Assembly (NCBI GenBank): GCA_963082875.1
Contig: OY720099.1
Coordinates: 7,130,001-7,194,000 of the forward strand
DNA from: Corella eumyota
Taxonomy: Eukaryota; Chordata; Ascidiacea; Phlebobranchia; Corellidae
Length of the DNA: 64,000 bases
Reading direction: 5' to 3'
Shown here: positions 25,701-49,892 of the stretch, piece after piece
Layout: the number at the start of each line of letters is the position of its first letter
Position numbering within the stretch: the stretch's first letter is position 1
The notes under the pieces: model-generated
Databases searched by the model: none
The model's input: the letters and a program-made list of their open reading frames with translations, nothing else
Told to the model about the DNA's origin: nothing
Position numbers and translations under genes: made by a program

Positions 25701-28700
25701 TTGTTTATACATAAGGTAAAATACTTGAATGTTAAGTAAAACATTCGTGGGTGATATTATAGCTTCCTTGTTTATATATGTGACATGATAAACAAACCAC
25801 ATAAGACTTTAGCTTAACAATATTCAAGATAGCACAACTTATTTTATAAAAATTAAAAGAATTATGCCTATGTTAGCGTAATTAAGCCTATGTCATATCA
25901 ACTTGAGGAAGTATTCATCATTATTTTACTACCACATTATATGAAAAGGGCTGTCAAGTATTTTTGCCCTTTCCTGTTCTAATCATTTGTATCTTTATGT
26001 AATTGAACGACTAAAAAACGTGTAACCTTTACTTTTTTATGTTTAACCTATGACGAATTAGGCTTGGTTAAAACCTTTTTGTTCACGTTATTTAAAATTT
26101 TAATGCTTTGTTTTCGGGCATTAAACATTTAATTTTACAAGATCATAACAAAAAATTACCAAAAAAAGATTTAGAAATACTTTGTTTGTATAGAAATTAA
26201 TTAACATAGACTTATCAATACATTGTTTTGACCTAACTTAATGGTTAGGCAACCTTAAAACAATATATATACGCATATGCTAGTTTTATAACTTGTTTTT
26301 AAGGTTAAAAAATTTTAAGTTAAATTTACCATGTTTACGTCTCCAGCGGGACCGGTAATATCAGCTCTTCCAACTCCAATTTTGTATTCGGAGTTTCGAC
26401 CTAAACAGTAAATGAAATAAAGTTTTTTGTGGTCTTTTTCAGCTCTGGCATTTACGTAAGAATATAAATCGATTTCTATTTTTCTTTTTTTTAAATCGCT
26501 TGGATTTCTTGTTAAATTATTTGAAATAGTCTTACATAAAGAAGTTAACTTTTAACAAAACTTACATAAAGAAGTTAACTTTTAACAAATTAAAACAATT
26601 TAATTTTGGTTACGCTAGTTGTTTTGTTAAAAATATAACCGTAAGGTTAACCAAACAACCCTAAAATTTTAAAATTCGAAAGCTTTTAAGTTTATTATGT
26701 CGCTTAAGCGCTCGTAATTTAATATCAGTCGCAAAAAGTCAACGAAGTTAAATAATAAAATGAGGTCATTGGAACCTGGAATTACGTCATCGCCGGCCGG
26801 TATTTCATTGATCTGATTGGTGAGATTTAAAATAATAGGTTTATGTGAAATTTTTAGTTCGTGATTTACAGTTTTGTAAAGGTTTGACGAATGCGATTAT
26901 GATTCATATTATGGTGTGATGTTGCTTATTAAAATAACAAGTATGTCAAATTTTAATCTTTAGAAAATATCATGAGGTAATTAGTCATAATTAAAGTCTC
27001 TGTGAAAATTGAAATTTAAAACTTGTTTTTAAATAATCTTTTATCCTACTATTTGTCACATGTCTTTACAATTTTAAAAACTTTTTATTTAAATTTACAT
27101 TTTGTTTTATTAAATAAGGTTTTTTGTTTAGCTTTTTAATATTAGATGAATCCTGAGTATACATAGTCAATATACTACGCGCTTAATTAAATCGTAGCAA
27201 CTCCAGCGGCATAAAGGAAGTGAAGTGTGTCAATTATTAATTTAATTTTACATTCAAGGGCTTTCACTTTAACAAAGCCATTTTAGTGTTGTATAGCACT
27301 TATTTAATGCTTGCCATTTGTCAAATTTCACGGTTTAAACCGGCCTATAGTAACCTTATTACGTTCTCGTACGAGATACAACGAACCAATCAGAGTTTAG
27401 TCGACGCCCAGAGAGCACCATTGTTCCTTCGCCGGTCATAATAAATAGGTACGCCGTTACTTGGGCTTATTCGCATTTAATACATACCAATAACGTAACA
27501 CTTACCCGCTGTAAGCTTATTGCTTAGATTTGCCTAGGGCTATATGGTTAATAGAAATATGGTAAATATTTCTTAATCTGTGGGCAGTATAGAATACAAT
27601 GACGTCATCGATAATTTTCCCCTTTGTTTTTAAACTCATAACAGGCAAAACCAGTGCCTTAAGTAGTATGTAAGTGCATTAGCAACCCTGTTAAATCATC
27701 TATTTACAATTTCAACCCGTTTTTTAGTTTCTTTTACACACTGTAATGGCGTGATTGGCCACAAGCCGTAACAATATAACCAAATAAGTGAAATTTTAGC
27801 AACGCCCGATACGTTTTTTGACGAAAAAATTCCGTTAGTTTAGTCAAGCATGTGTAAACTAAGATTAAGGTGAGACTAGCAATTTGAAAAATTCAAAACA
27901 ATTTTTGGTTGGAATTTTGCTTTAAGTTAGTGAATTTTGAATTGCATTAAACAAACAATACATTACGCGCCCTAATTACCTAATTAGTATTACTTAAGAT
28001 ATTAAAAAAATTAAAATAAGCGCTCCAGGCTATATTTGCAGTAAGGGATTAAATGTTTTTAATTTTTTTTAACTTACTATTTTTTTTAAATTTAAGACTT
28101 ATAAAAAAATTGTAAAAAAGCGTTATTTTTTATACTGATTATTTTTTTCCCTTACCTTGTAACATTTCATGTAACGTTCTTGGGTCTACACTATCATAAG
28201 TCATCCTGTGTTTAGCTAGTTTGAGGAAATCTTCGTCTAGCAAAAACCCTGACATAGTAGAAGCAACTGGGGCAGAAATTGTGGTTAAATTCATTGAACT
28301 TGGTTTGCTTGTAGTTGGGTTTGTAGTTGTAGTTTTGCTTTTTTCAGTCTTAGATTCTTTTGCAGTCGTTTGTTGTTCTTTTTGGAGTTTTGCAGTCGTT
28401 TGTGGTTCTTTTTGCAGTTTTGCAGTCGTTTGTGGTTCTTTTTGCAGTTTTGCAGTCGTTTGTGGCTCTTTTTGCAGTTTTGCAGTCGTTTGTGGTTCTG
28501 TGGTGGTTTGTGGTTTTGTAATTTTTGTATTAGCATTAATTAAGTCATAGATTTCGGTTGCAGGGATTTCAATTGCAGTCGAAGTGACGTTATTTGTCAT
28601 TGTTGGGTAAGCAGTATTTATATCCAGTATGGAAGGCTGTGTTGTTGATATACCTGCGTTGGTGTTAAGATAACAAATAAAAATCTACAAAAATTCATTT

Positions 28701-29995
28701 AACTAAAAATATGTGATAAGTAACGTTTTAACGGGTTGAATACTTTTATCAACAAAATACTTCTAAAGCTTCTTAAGACATAATTTTATTAAAACAATTT
28801 TAGGTAGGCTGCTTTTTATTTGTGATTAATTTATTCACAACAACCTACCAATAATAACTGGAATATGAGCTTTACTGGGGACTTTCCCTTGTGTGGTACC
28901 CTCTGATTCTTCTCTTGCTTTTCCTAAATAAATTAAGGTTGTACAATAACGAAAAGTTGACTACAATTTGGCACAATTTAAATAAAAATGTTTTGGACAA
29001 TTTAAAAAGAAATGTACGGTTATATTTTTAAAATTATTTATATATGTGATGAGTATATTTAAATTGTTAGGTAATGTTAATTATTAAAAAAAAGATAACA
29101 TAGTTAAACACACCGTTCATGAAAATGGCTAGAACAACGAAAAAGGCAATCCACACACATAACCCAGTTGCGATAAGAATTTCCAATCTCCTTCTGTGAC
29201 TAAGCCTTAATAACCAGTTCTTATACCCAAAAGGCGAAAGTGAATTTTCTCTATCTTGTACTGATATAAAATAATTCAATAAATCAATAACGGTTAAGTA
29301 CGTATTGTACTGCCAAAGATTGTGAAATAAAATGCATTTTAAGAGGAGTCAATTATTTATTATGAACTGGATCAAACGAAAAATAGGCATTAAAGTACGT
29401 TATATATTAAATTAATAATACAAGTGGAATTTGGTGGTTTTTAAATAAAAAATGAAAATTTAATTATATGGTTAAGATAAACTAAACAAAATATAACGTA
29501 AACGTGAATCACTTGCCAATGTCAATCAAAGGTGAACTTAAAGAATTCAAAAAAAGCTAATTTTAATCAACAAATTTGCTAATTTAAATATCCAGAAATA
29601 AACTTACCTTTAACTTTTCCCAACGCCAAAACAGCATCGCGAGCATCCGGCTGCTGATCCGCGTCTGTTCCGCCCAATAATTTATCCGCGGATTCCGGAT
29701 CCACTTTCCGATCCGCGAGACTAAAATCACTAACATGTACCACAATTGCATCTTCTCTATTCATACTTGCAGCATCCGAGCTTGAACCTTCGAAGTTACT
29801 ATCTAAATCCCTTTCTGCTGATTCCAAAAGGCTTGAGCTGCTATCTGTGGGGTTTATAGGCACATACCCACTATCCGTCGACTGCAGATCATTTGTGACG
29901 TCACAGGCAACGTACAGGATTGCATTTTCTGTCGTGACGTCACATGGTTCGATAGATTGTTGACTTTCGACAGCGTTGATAGATTGTAACTCCAT
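19770..29995 (-). CDS. ASAH2: neutral ceramidase, membrane-anchored with mucin-like stalk
   Basis: Hydrolyses ceramide to sphingosine and fatty acid. Twenty-two exons: 29995-29608, 29260-29114, 28923-28849, 28653-28156, 26400-26330, 25654-25511, 25020-24930, 24107-24022, 23884-23757, 23433-23291, 23217-23080, 23013-22886, 22791-22686, 22537-22457, 22248-22136, 21927-21793, 21691-21593, 21268-21173, 20707-20561, 20369-20316, 20136-20054, 19974-19770. Total 3156 nt (1051 aa), in phase throughout. Layout: cytosolic tail of about 150 aa; membrane helix about 156-176 (LIATGLCVWIAFFVVLAIFM), type II orientation; Thr/Pro/Gln/Lys stalk with 10-aa tandem repeats; then the catalytic domain from IGVGRADITGPAGDVNM. 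Zn and catalytic residues known from the human enzyme are kept: SATHTHSAPAG, FPVHCTSM, GDVSPN (nucleophile Ser), VPGEFTTMSGRRL and YITTFEEY. An in-frame TTG lies upstream, but the ATG of MELQSINAV is the first usable start. It is divergent from AHCYL. Very secure identification. Confidence 0.96.
20733..21060 (+). repeat. tRNA-like SINE, dimeric, in ceramidase intron 18
   Basis: Two related GC-rich units: 20733-20880 and about 20932-21060. Both share the blocks CCGAAAGGTTYCGGGTTC (a box B-like pol III element), TTGAGCCC-GCGTTCACGGATAGCT and GCACACCC. The left unit has a tRNA-like 5' part (GTGGTGAAACAGCAAAGGCG); the right one lacks it. Composition is much richer in GC than the surrounding intron. 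The element is antisense to the host gene. Interpreted as two SINE copies in tandem or a dimeric SINE. Confidence 0.6.
26401..28155. other. largest ceramidase intron
   Basis: 1.75 kb between the stalk exon and the exon that starts the catalytic domain. No other exon seen. It carries the 30-base duplication, TGACGTCA at 27600-27607 and CCAAT-type sequences near 26815 and 27386. Its position would allow an internal promoter for a soluble form, but nothing else supports this. Confidence 0.5.
26531..26590. repeat. 30-base tandem duplication
   Basis: The unit beginning CTTACATAAAGAAGTTAACT occurs twice head to tail (26531-26560 and 26561-26590), differing only in the last base. It is in the large ceramidase intron and looks recent. 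Confidence 0.9.
28361..28500 (-). repeat. coding minisatellite in the ceramidase stalk
   Basis: About 4.7 tandem copies of a 30-base unit (28361-28390, 28391-28420, 28421-28450, 28451-28480, part to 28500). It encodes repeats of EPQTTAKLQK in the O-glycosylation-prone stalk. Units differ by only a few bases, so the array is young or being homogenised. The opposite-strand frame is a Cys/Val-rich shadow. Confidence 0.9.
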
Positions 29996-30078
29996 TCCCG
30001 CCGTTACTTGCACGTAACGTTTCGATGCAATCAATACAGTACAACATACGCAGCTGGCTACTTATCCTACTACCCTAT

Positions 30079-30090
30079 TCCCTGTGGAAA
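30079..30090 (-). other. 5' UTR splice acceptor of the ceramidase gene
   Basis: Minus-strand CTTTTTCCACAG (AG at 30083-30082) opens an exon at 30081, 86 bases before the ATG. The exon joined to it was not found; it could be a distant 5' UTR exon or a spliced leader. Confidence 0.45.
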
Positions 30091-33000
30091 AAGGATATTT
30101 TAACATAATTAATACACACTACATTGTACCATTCAAAGCTCAATTAAATTAATTTACTCATAGTTCAATGCTTGGTATTAATAATCACATTTTTTACGCG
30201 GTGTTAGGCTATAGCAAATATTTAATATTTTAATAAGGAGATGCCAAAGCTTTTATTGAATAAACGGTCGTATGTCGTTAGATTCGCGAATATTATATGG
30301 CATTTCCTGCTCGACTGTACCTGCCTTACTGGAATGTTAATGCAGTCAAGACTCGAAACGAATATAGAATATTAATATGCCTGACTGCCCACTTACCTAC
30401 CTATAAGTAGGCGTTACGTACATTACGTAAACGTCGTTGGTGTGTTATCAGGTTAAATATGCGAACATATCTTGAACAAAATCTCACATATTTTTGATAA
30501 GGATTTTATTTGCATAAATGTAAACTTTATTTACTTAAATTTATTTTATTATATTAACCAGAGCCTTACAATTTATAGCACAATTTGTCTAAATAAATGT
30601 TTATTACCTTCCTATATTGTAACTTATTCGGTAACGAAACTTGTAATTTTTAGATTTTAGTTAAATCTGCCTGTACATGATAAGCTTATCCTATTTTATT
30701 AAGGCGTTTTTTAATCGATTAAGCTGTGTATTTAAAATCACTTCTCTAAGAAATACAAATAACCTGAACCCAGTCTGCCAGTCGTCTCTTGGTAAAACCA
30801 CAATTTTATAGATCGGCTGTAAAAAAACGAAACTATTCCACTACGAAACTAAACAGTTGGCCTTAATTTCCCATTTTAATAAATTGCTGAAGTTTAACAC
30901 TGCTACAGTTTAACACTGAGTAGAAGCCTAGGGTTTTAACAATTGCTCAGTTTTGCCACGTACCTATCACAGCGTTATCTATAGAGCGCTAAACCATAAC
31001 CCGTTCCCGTGTTGAACATACTACAGACGAACGACAGTTCTGAGACGAAGTACTAGCCGGTTTGAAAATAAACGAGAGAAAGAAAGAGGTAGTCGCTTGA
31101 GTCCCATTCATAATAGATGAGCGCGCCATAGTAAACCGCAAAGTAGAATGTATATAGCGGTGACGTCATTGGTTGGCGTTTTTTAACGAAATAAATCATT
31201 TATAGTTTATCGCTATCTCTTTCTAAATCATTTATGACTTAATTGGTTTGTAAGTGATTATTGGAAAAATGGTAAATTTATTTTTAATATTTTAATTTTT
31301 ACTTTTCTGCTGCTAGAAACAGGATTGGAAATGGACATAAATCTGAAATTTAACCGGACGTTATTAACCTTTTTTTATACAATATAACATTTGTAAAACA
31401 ATAAAAAAACTAAACAAAATTGTAAATTTTAAACATTTCGTTTAATTTCAAATAATACATTTACCTAGTTTTTACCATCAATAGCTTATTCGATGCAGAC
31501 TCCATTAATAATCTTCTTACTATTTTTGATATTTAGATCTAATATACTCCACTAGGTAACAAAATCTTGGAATAGTTCTTTTTTATAACATTTTATAACA
31601 TTTGTTTACTAAAAATTGTATGAGATTCTGAATTAAACTTTAAATCAGAAAGCTGAATTTTCTTTTGAGCTTGACTGAAATTGAAAGATCTATTAAGGTT
31701 TTCATATAGCAAAACTACTATGAACATTTTTATTTAACTTTGATGCCATAATATAGTTTTGTGACAATATGGACGGGACCCTAAAAAAATTTAAGTTTTT
31801 TTGGTTTATTTAAAGTAAATTGCCCAACAGATGCAAGTTGATAAAAATTAAATAGAGGAAAAACGCGGATCAGTTCTTGCTCGTGGATATCATCTTGCGA
31901 AACATTTTTTAAAGTTATAAATTAAATTTTAAAAATATTGTTAGACCTTTAGTAACTTACTGACCGTAAATAACCTTGTTATTTGAATTGTAGCATCACA
32001 ACCAAATCTGTTGACGTTAAATTGTTGATTAAAAATAATATTACGAATTTTGAAAAAAGACAAAAAAACTTCGAAATCGTAACAAAAATAAAAATTTAAT
32101 ATAAGTTCCACATCAAATATTTTATTTATATTTAATAGATAAAGAAATAATATTAATTACAAAATGTTAAAAAGGTGTGTAATAATTAAATATTATTTAT
32201 TTATTTATCTTCTGGGAAGTTAATTATATATCATAACTATTTTCGCTTTAACATTTGTTTCCAAAATATTAAATTGATAAAATATGTGTTTAATGTAATA
32301 AGATATTATTTCTCTGTTGGTATTTAATTACAACTTTACAAAAGAACAAAACAGTTTTATAAATCATCAGAATACAATAAATTACTCATCCGTAAAATTG
32401 TCGACGAAAAAGGCAACCTGATGCCCTTCAACATGTTTTGTTTGTATCCTATGCTTTTGTGCTGAGATAGGAAAACCTTTAACCTCCAGTTTTCAGTAGC
32501 GGAAAGTAGAACGTGATTGCGTAATTCGCCAGTTTGTGCGTTTAAGCTGTTTATCTAAGCATTTTAAGTGTAAAACAAATGATATTGACATAGTAGGTAA
32601 TATAGGAGTAGTGCTATTTTGGCTGTAACAACTTAATTTCGATATTAATCGAGTAAAAATACGATAAAAATAGGTATATATGAATGATAAAAAGCAGTTT
32701 ATTAATAACAGACGATTTACAGATTTACAACACGAGATATCAAAAAATCAATTCTGCTTCCTTTTGTAGAGCCATTAAGAGATGTTACACATCGTAAATT
32801 CGAGTTAGGTGCTTTAATGTTTAGTATGTAGTTGGTGATCAAGTAGACGTTTTAACGAGTTCCTTTGTTTGCCAATCTGTCTATTAATATTCGGAAGCCT
32901 AACTACCCGCAACACGTGTGAATGTGTGCTTTAAATTTACATTTTATATGTGGGATTGTAGGCAAAGCAGTTTAAAAATAATACAAAACTAAAAACAAAG

Positions 33001-33859
33001 CCTTAAACTATAGTAGTATGATCAATTTTTGGTTTTATTGTGATTGCCTTTGTTAATAATTTTCTGTGTCTGAAAATAGGTCAGTAGGTTTTTACTGAAA
33101 TTTTTTTTTAAGTATGTATTAAATTATATTAGTTGCACTTTAAAAGTTAGTTTAGTACCACTTTTAGGAAAGGTTTAAATAGGAGTTTACTGAGTAATAT
33201 TTATATAACATTGAATTTTAAACTTTATAATGACCAATTTATAAAACTGTTTATATTTGGAGGTTTGAACTATTTGCTATAATGTTGCTTTATATTTGGC
33301 AAAGAAAACATTTTATAGTATATATATAGTAGTAGAACATTTATTATTGAATCAAATTTAAGTTTGTGTTATGTTTTATAGTTATTTAAATAAGGCTATT
33401 ACAAATTTTTATTTTAATATCATATAAATTATTTTACATATTCACAATTTGTTTGATTATTATAAAAAAATTTATAAGACAGTAAATTATGAATTAATTA
33501 ATCTTGAATTAAGTACAGTTTGTTTACATTAGGCTTAAATAATATTTATTGTTTACCATTTAAACATCCGTTAATGTCTGACATTGTCCTAATTGTATTT
33601 ACATGTTGTTAAATTTATATCTATAATAAAGCCTAATGGATTATATTAACTTTCAAAAAATAATTTAAAATTTAAACTGTTGTTTATAGGGTGCCTATAA
33701 ATTACTATAGGGAAATAAATTTGTTACCCTGTAACAAAAGTTTAATGCTACCCATAGCGTATTTAGATTATTTTCTAAGTTTTATAAAAATACCAAACTT
33801 ATAATTTGGTTTTATATTTAGTGCTTTAAAAATATTTGATATTATTTTTTTTCCAACAG
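30091..33859. other. divergent intergenic region between ceramidase and AHCYL
   Basis: 3.8 kb without supported coding. A stretch at about 30.96-31.17 kb is richer in GC and ends with TGACGTCA at 31161-31168; it may be promoter DNA for one or both genes. The rest is very AT-rich. Confidence 0.5.
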
Positions 33860-33907
33860 AAATAGAATGATAGGTATTTGAAAACCCTTTAAGTCAACTT
33901 ACTTAAA

Positions 33908-34036
33908 ATGTCAACTAAACAATCAAAAAATAGCTCGAATGATGGTGAGCAACGCCATGTTTTGGAGGCTCAAAAGTCTTCTCAAGCTAGCTCTAACAGG
34001 CTGGGACTTCAACCTGAAATTGCTAATAGGGTAAGG
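33908..34036 (+). CDS. candidate alternative first coding exon of AHCYL (or a tiny separate gene)
   Basis: ATG at 33908 follows a strong acceptor (pyrimidine run then AACAG, exon from 33860). The frame reads MSTKQSKNSSNDG to QPEIANR, Ser/Gln-rich. It ends at tandem donors GTAAGG/GTAAGT (exon end 34030 or 34036), both phase 0. The AHCYL exon at 38416 also begins in phase 0, so joining gives an AHCYL form of 524 or 526 aa. Alternatively the exon joins an acceptor at 34428, giving a stop after a few codons and AATAAA signals soon after, i.e. a 49-aa peptide gene. No homologue recognised. Confidence 0.4.
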
Positions 34037-37000
34037 GTAAGTAAGATTCAAACTTACTACGTTGTATAAAAAACTAATATATATTTGTTATTTTTGTAGC
34101 TGCAAAATATTTTGCCTCTTAAAATTGGGCATTTTTTATAACTCTAGTCAAGCCCCAAATTATCTGTTTACTGCACCAGTTTGTTAGAATAAATATTTTG
34201 TTTGTGACTTTTTATATTTTAATGTTGCTAAAACTTACTAGCGGTGAGAATTGAACCAAAGATCTAATATATACAGTAAAAATCATGACTATTATTTTAT
34301 CTAATTTAAAACCTATATTTAAACATAACATTCAAAATTTCTTTTATATATTTACTTTAAAAGTTAGTAGTTAGTTTTGATGAGTATATTTATTAAAACT
34401 GTTTATTTATTTTTATTTTTTGACAGGTGATAAAGTACCAAAGCTAGTAGCAAGAATTAAGAAATACAAAAAAGACTAATGTCAGATATATTTAGAATAA
34501 GAATAAAGAAAGGAAATAAATATATTTGAGTTTAGAAATTTGAAAGGAGAAGGTAGGCTAGTTTAGTAAGCTCTGAAATTGTTTTTTATTGAAATTTATT
34601 GAAAAAGATCATTGTCAACACAAGTGTACTGACAAAAACAACTTTGTTATTGAGCCATGAGTCATCTAATTTAATGAATAACTGGATTTTTTTGTTATTT
34701 ATTAACCTTAAAATGAGATTTAGTAATTTAAAAAACAATTTAAAAATAGATTTATAATAAAGCCTATATATACTATTTTTAAAGTAGCTTTTTATAAAAA
34801 AGGCTAGTTTTTAGATAATAACAACTAAGTTATTTAAAGAATTTTAAATTCCGATTTTTAAAATTAAATAAAAAATAGAAATTTAAATTCTGTTATGGTG
34901 TGCAGTTAATGTAATATGCAGTTGATAACTGTGGCTGCCATAATGTAATATCCTATGCCATGCGGTATTTGTATTTCTAAACCGCTGGGAGTTGTAATTA
35001 CGTTGATAACTTTCCGCTTTGACTTATTAAGATTACTTTGTATTTGTTTGATAAATTATTAAAATAAAAAATATAATTTGTCTAAAAAAATGGTTAAAAT
35101 TTTAATGGGGTATTAGTCTTTTAATACCTATATTTTTTTTTTAAATTATAATGTTTTAAAATTTTGAATGAAAATTTTCATTGACTTATACTTAACAAAG
35201 CAAGAGTCATGTATTATGCACTGTCAACAATGAAGTTATAAAAAGCCGACATCAGCAAAATTTCATTAATGTGGTTTTATCAATATCACAAACTTTTCAA
35301 TGTATTTATTAACCAAATGGCATGGTGTTTGTTTTTAGTTGGTATTTACCCTTGTCCTAGATCACCTTTGTTAATATTACAAACTAAGTATAAGGCTAAA
35401 ATTAGTTAACTATGTTAATTTATCAGGTTAATTAAATTACTTAATTAGAAGAAATGCTTTTTTTGCTAACCCTGACTAAAAAACTAAGAGGTAATAAAAA
35501 ATGCTGACCCCTTTAAAAATATTTTTTGAGTTTTAATGTAATATATAATGTTTTGTCAGATCGATTTTAATATAAATAGGTACAAAGTAAATTAATATGC
35601 TAAATATTTGCTAATTAAATCGTTAAATACTGTTAATATTTAAATTTATTGATGTTGGTTTATTTTGGCCTTTTTAAACCGGGTTTTTCGCGTCCGCTAG
35701 ATGTCACTCGTGGTTCATGTTTACGCTCACTTTTGCGCTAGCCAAATTAGCAATCCCTGCGTTTTTTTTCCTTCCTTTACTTATCACATTCAAGTATATC
35801 AGCATAGGGAAGTACTCATATTATCTAGCACAGGAAAACGTAGAATGTATTATATTTGCTTTGCTAAATGTAAGGTGTTTATAGGCGATCATGCGTTAAC
35901 AAGTAGGTTTTGCTTAGCTGAGCATGTTAAAATGTCTTTAGTCAAAAAGAGGGTAGCAAAACGTGGTTGCTAAATATAGCTATTTTTTGTGGCTATAATA
36001 TAAAAGTTCAGTATTTAACATCCAGAAGTATCTGGATTTTAGCATATTTAGGAATTGTCAGATGATTAAGATAGTAAGAAATGGATCTTACCCGTTAAGG
36101 CGCTGGGGAAATCAAACAATAACATTCAAACTAATTACGACATTTCATCGATATTTAAATTATTTTTTATTTAATCTTTTTTAAATCGCAATGCCACAAG
36201 ATATTGATTCGCATTTTTCGTCTTATTTTGGGCCTTATCAAGATTTTTTACAAGGGCATATTCACACGTCAGCATATTACATTGTTTTTTTTTAAAAATA
36301 GGCTATTTTAGTATAACCAAAAAGGCCTAAAAAAGGTTAAGTTGCCCTTTTATTTCCGTATAATAGTAGGCAGAAAGTGCTACAATTTGGCAGTAGTAAA
36401 ATAGCATTAAAACATAAAATTTTCGTACTAAAGTATACTTACAAGTACAGTAAGAAAACTTTTTTTTAGCTACCCATTTTTTTAAATTATTAAAGAATGT
36501 TAAACTATATAAAAAATAAATAAAAATGAAACAAAATCACCTAAAACATCCAAAAATATATGAGTGTTACTTGAAGTCTATTAATATTTAATAGCGACAT
36601 TATATACATAAGTGCATTAAACAATATAAATACCTAGGGCCATAATATTTAACGCACAAATTAAGAGGTAATGATTAAGTAAATGCATAAAAATAAATAA
36701 ACTCTATTTACGCAATTTCAATGACCTTATATTCTATATAACGTAAACGATACATTTTGTAAAAGTCGCGCAATTTTAATTTACATCAAATCAAATGAAT
36801 AGATAAATGTATTCTGTTAGTATTGGCTACCATTGTCCAGCAAGCTTAACAAAACTTAATGTTTAAAAATTTTCAAGTGTTTTTCGAAATTCTTATTCGC
36901 GCAATAAAAACGTTTTTTTTTACTTTCGCGCTTACTAAAAGTGTTTTATTTTTAGTTGTTGATCCAAAAAGTTTAATGTTTTGTTACGCTGTAAACTTCA

Positions 37001-37516
37001 CAGTTATTTTAGTGTTTGAAACTTTAGTTAACTAAAAACAGACTTCGCATCGTATAGGTTAACCATATAATTTAGCAATAAAAAAAACGTAGTCTCAGAT
37101 TCAAAAAATTTCTACGATTTTTTTTGTAGGAATACTGGTCAAATATTTAAATTATTAGATATTTTATTTTAAAATCTGCTTTTTACGTGTCTATTTTAAA
37201 CCGGTGTGTGTAGTATCAATAGAACTACAAAGAACAAAAAATCAATATCTCCTTATTCGTTGTGTTTTACGCCACCTTTTGCGTTTCTAAAATTAAAATA
37301 ATAAGCCAGTGCAGGTATACTGCCAGCTGCTGTTTAATTTAGTATTGCTTTAGAAACTAGGCATTGTTTTTTTTTTTTTTAATTTGTATGAGTAAAGTAG
37401 CTTTACTTATTTCCGAATTTGTGTTTTTGTAGCGAAAATTTAAGAAATAATTTTGTTATTAACTTAATGTCATAATCGGCTATACTTAACAAACATCGAC
37501 GCGTGACGTTACCACG
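34037..37516. other. non-coding stretch upstream of AHCYL main exon 1
   Basis: 3.5 kb, AT-rich. A possible old SINE remnant (minus strand, box B-like GGTTCAATTCTCACC near 34250) and AATAAA signals near 34500 are present. The open frame at 35701-35973 has no support. Probably intron and promoter DNA of AHCYL. Confidence 0.5.
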
Positions 37517-49270
<11,754 letters not shown>

Positions 49271-49705
49271 AGATGACAAAAAACTGATATAAAAACAAGT
49301 GTTCCAAAGTATCAAAGCCATCGTTTATATCAAATTTGTGGTGCCCAATGTGACACACTGTGTGTTTACGTAAATCTCTCTTATTATTTATACACATCTG
49401 AGTAACTCTAATTTCCCTTGTTTTGTCGTTGCATTATTTTACGGTAATACTAACCTGAAAATGATGCTTATTTATTATTGTCGCCCATTTTAATGGGAAA
49501 ACCTCAAAAAAGTATGGGCAGGTTTATTCTACGTGACACAGGTTATACTTTTGGTATGAATCAGTATTTTAAAATCCGACGTTTCATATTTTGAAAGCGT
49601 GACTTTGCTTTTTTTTAACCTGTAGAGTATTGTTGCCTATATATATAATTCTTCTTTTTATCATGTGTGTGTCGTGTGTGTGCAATTTGCAATTCTCTCG
49701 TACAA

Positions 49706-49721
49706 AATAAATAATAATAAA
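49706..49721 (+). terminator. AHCYL polyadenylation signals
   Basis: AATAAA at 49706-49711 and again at 49716-49721, 436 bases past the AHCYL stop. The 3' UTR would then end about 170 bases before the convergent GDPGP1 stop codon. Confidence 0.5.
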
Positions 49722-49892
49722 GTATGGTCCAAAATCTGAGTAGTACAATACAAATATATTTTTAAGCATAATGTAAAGAGAAAAAGGGCATTTCCTAAAT
49801 ATAAAGGTTTTACATTAAACAGCACATTAAGTGGTATATAAAAAGCATAGTAAAAGCAGGATATATATTTTGTTGGGAATGTAAATATATCT

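Noticed and set aside
28221-28550. Plus-strand frame rich in Cys and Val with tandem repeats
   Set aside because: It is the exact antisense shadow of the ceramidase stalk minisatellite; the minus frame has in-phase splice sites and a sensible product.
29995-30034. Longer ceramidase N-terminus starting at a TTG codon
   Set aside because: TTG is not a usual animal start codon; the ATG at 29995 is the first in frame.
34428-34480. Second exon of a small two-exon gene starting at 33908
   Set aside because: Possible (in-phase stop, AATAAA nearby) but less informative than the AHCYL first-exon reading; left as the stated alternative, not a separate feature.
35701-35973. 90-codon plus-strand open frame between the ceramidase and AHCYL
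   Set aside because: No family resemblance, no splice or promoter support, ordinary for a chance frame in this length of DNA.
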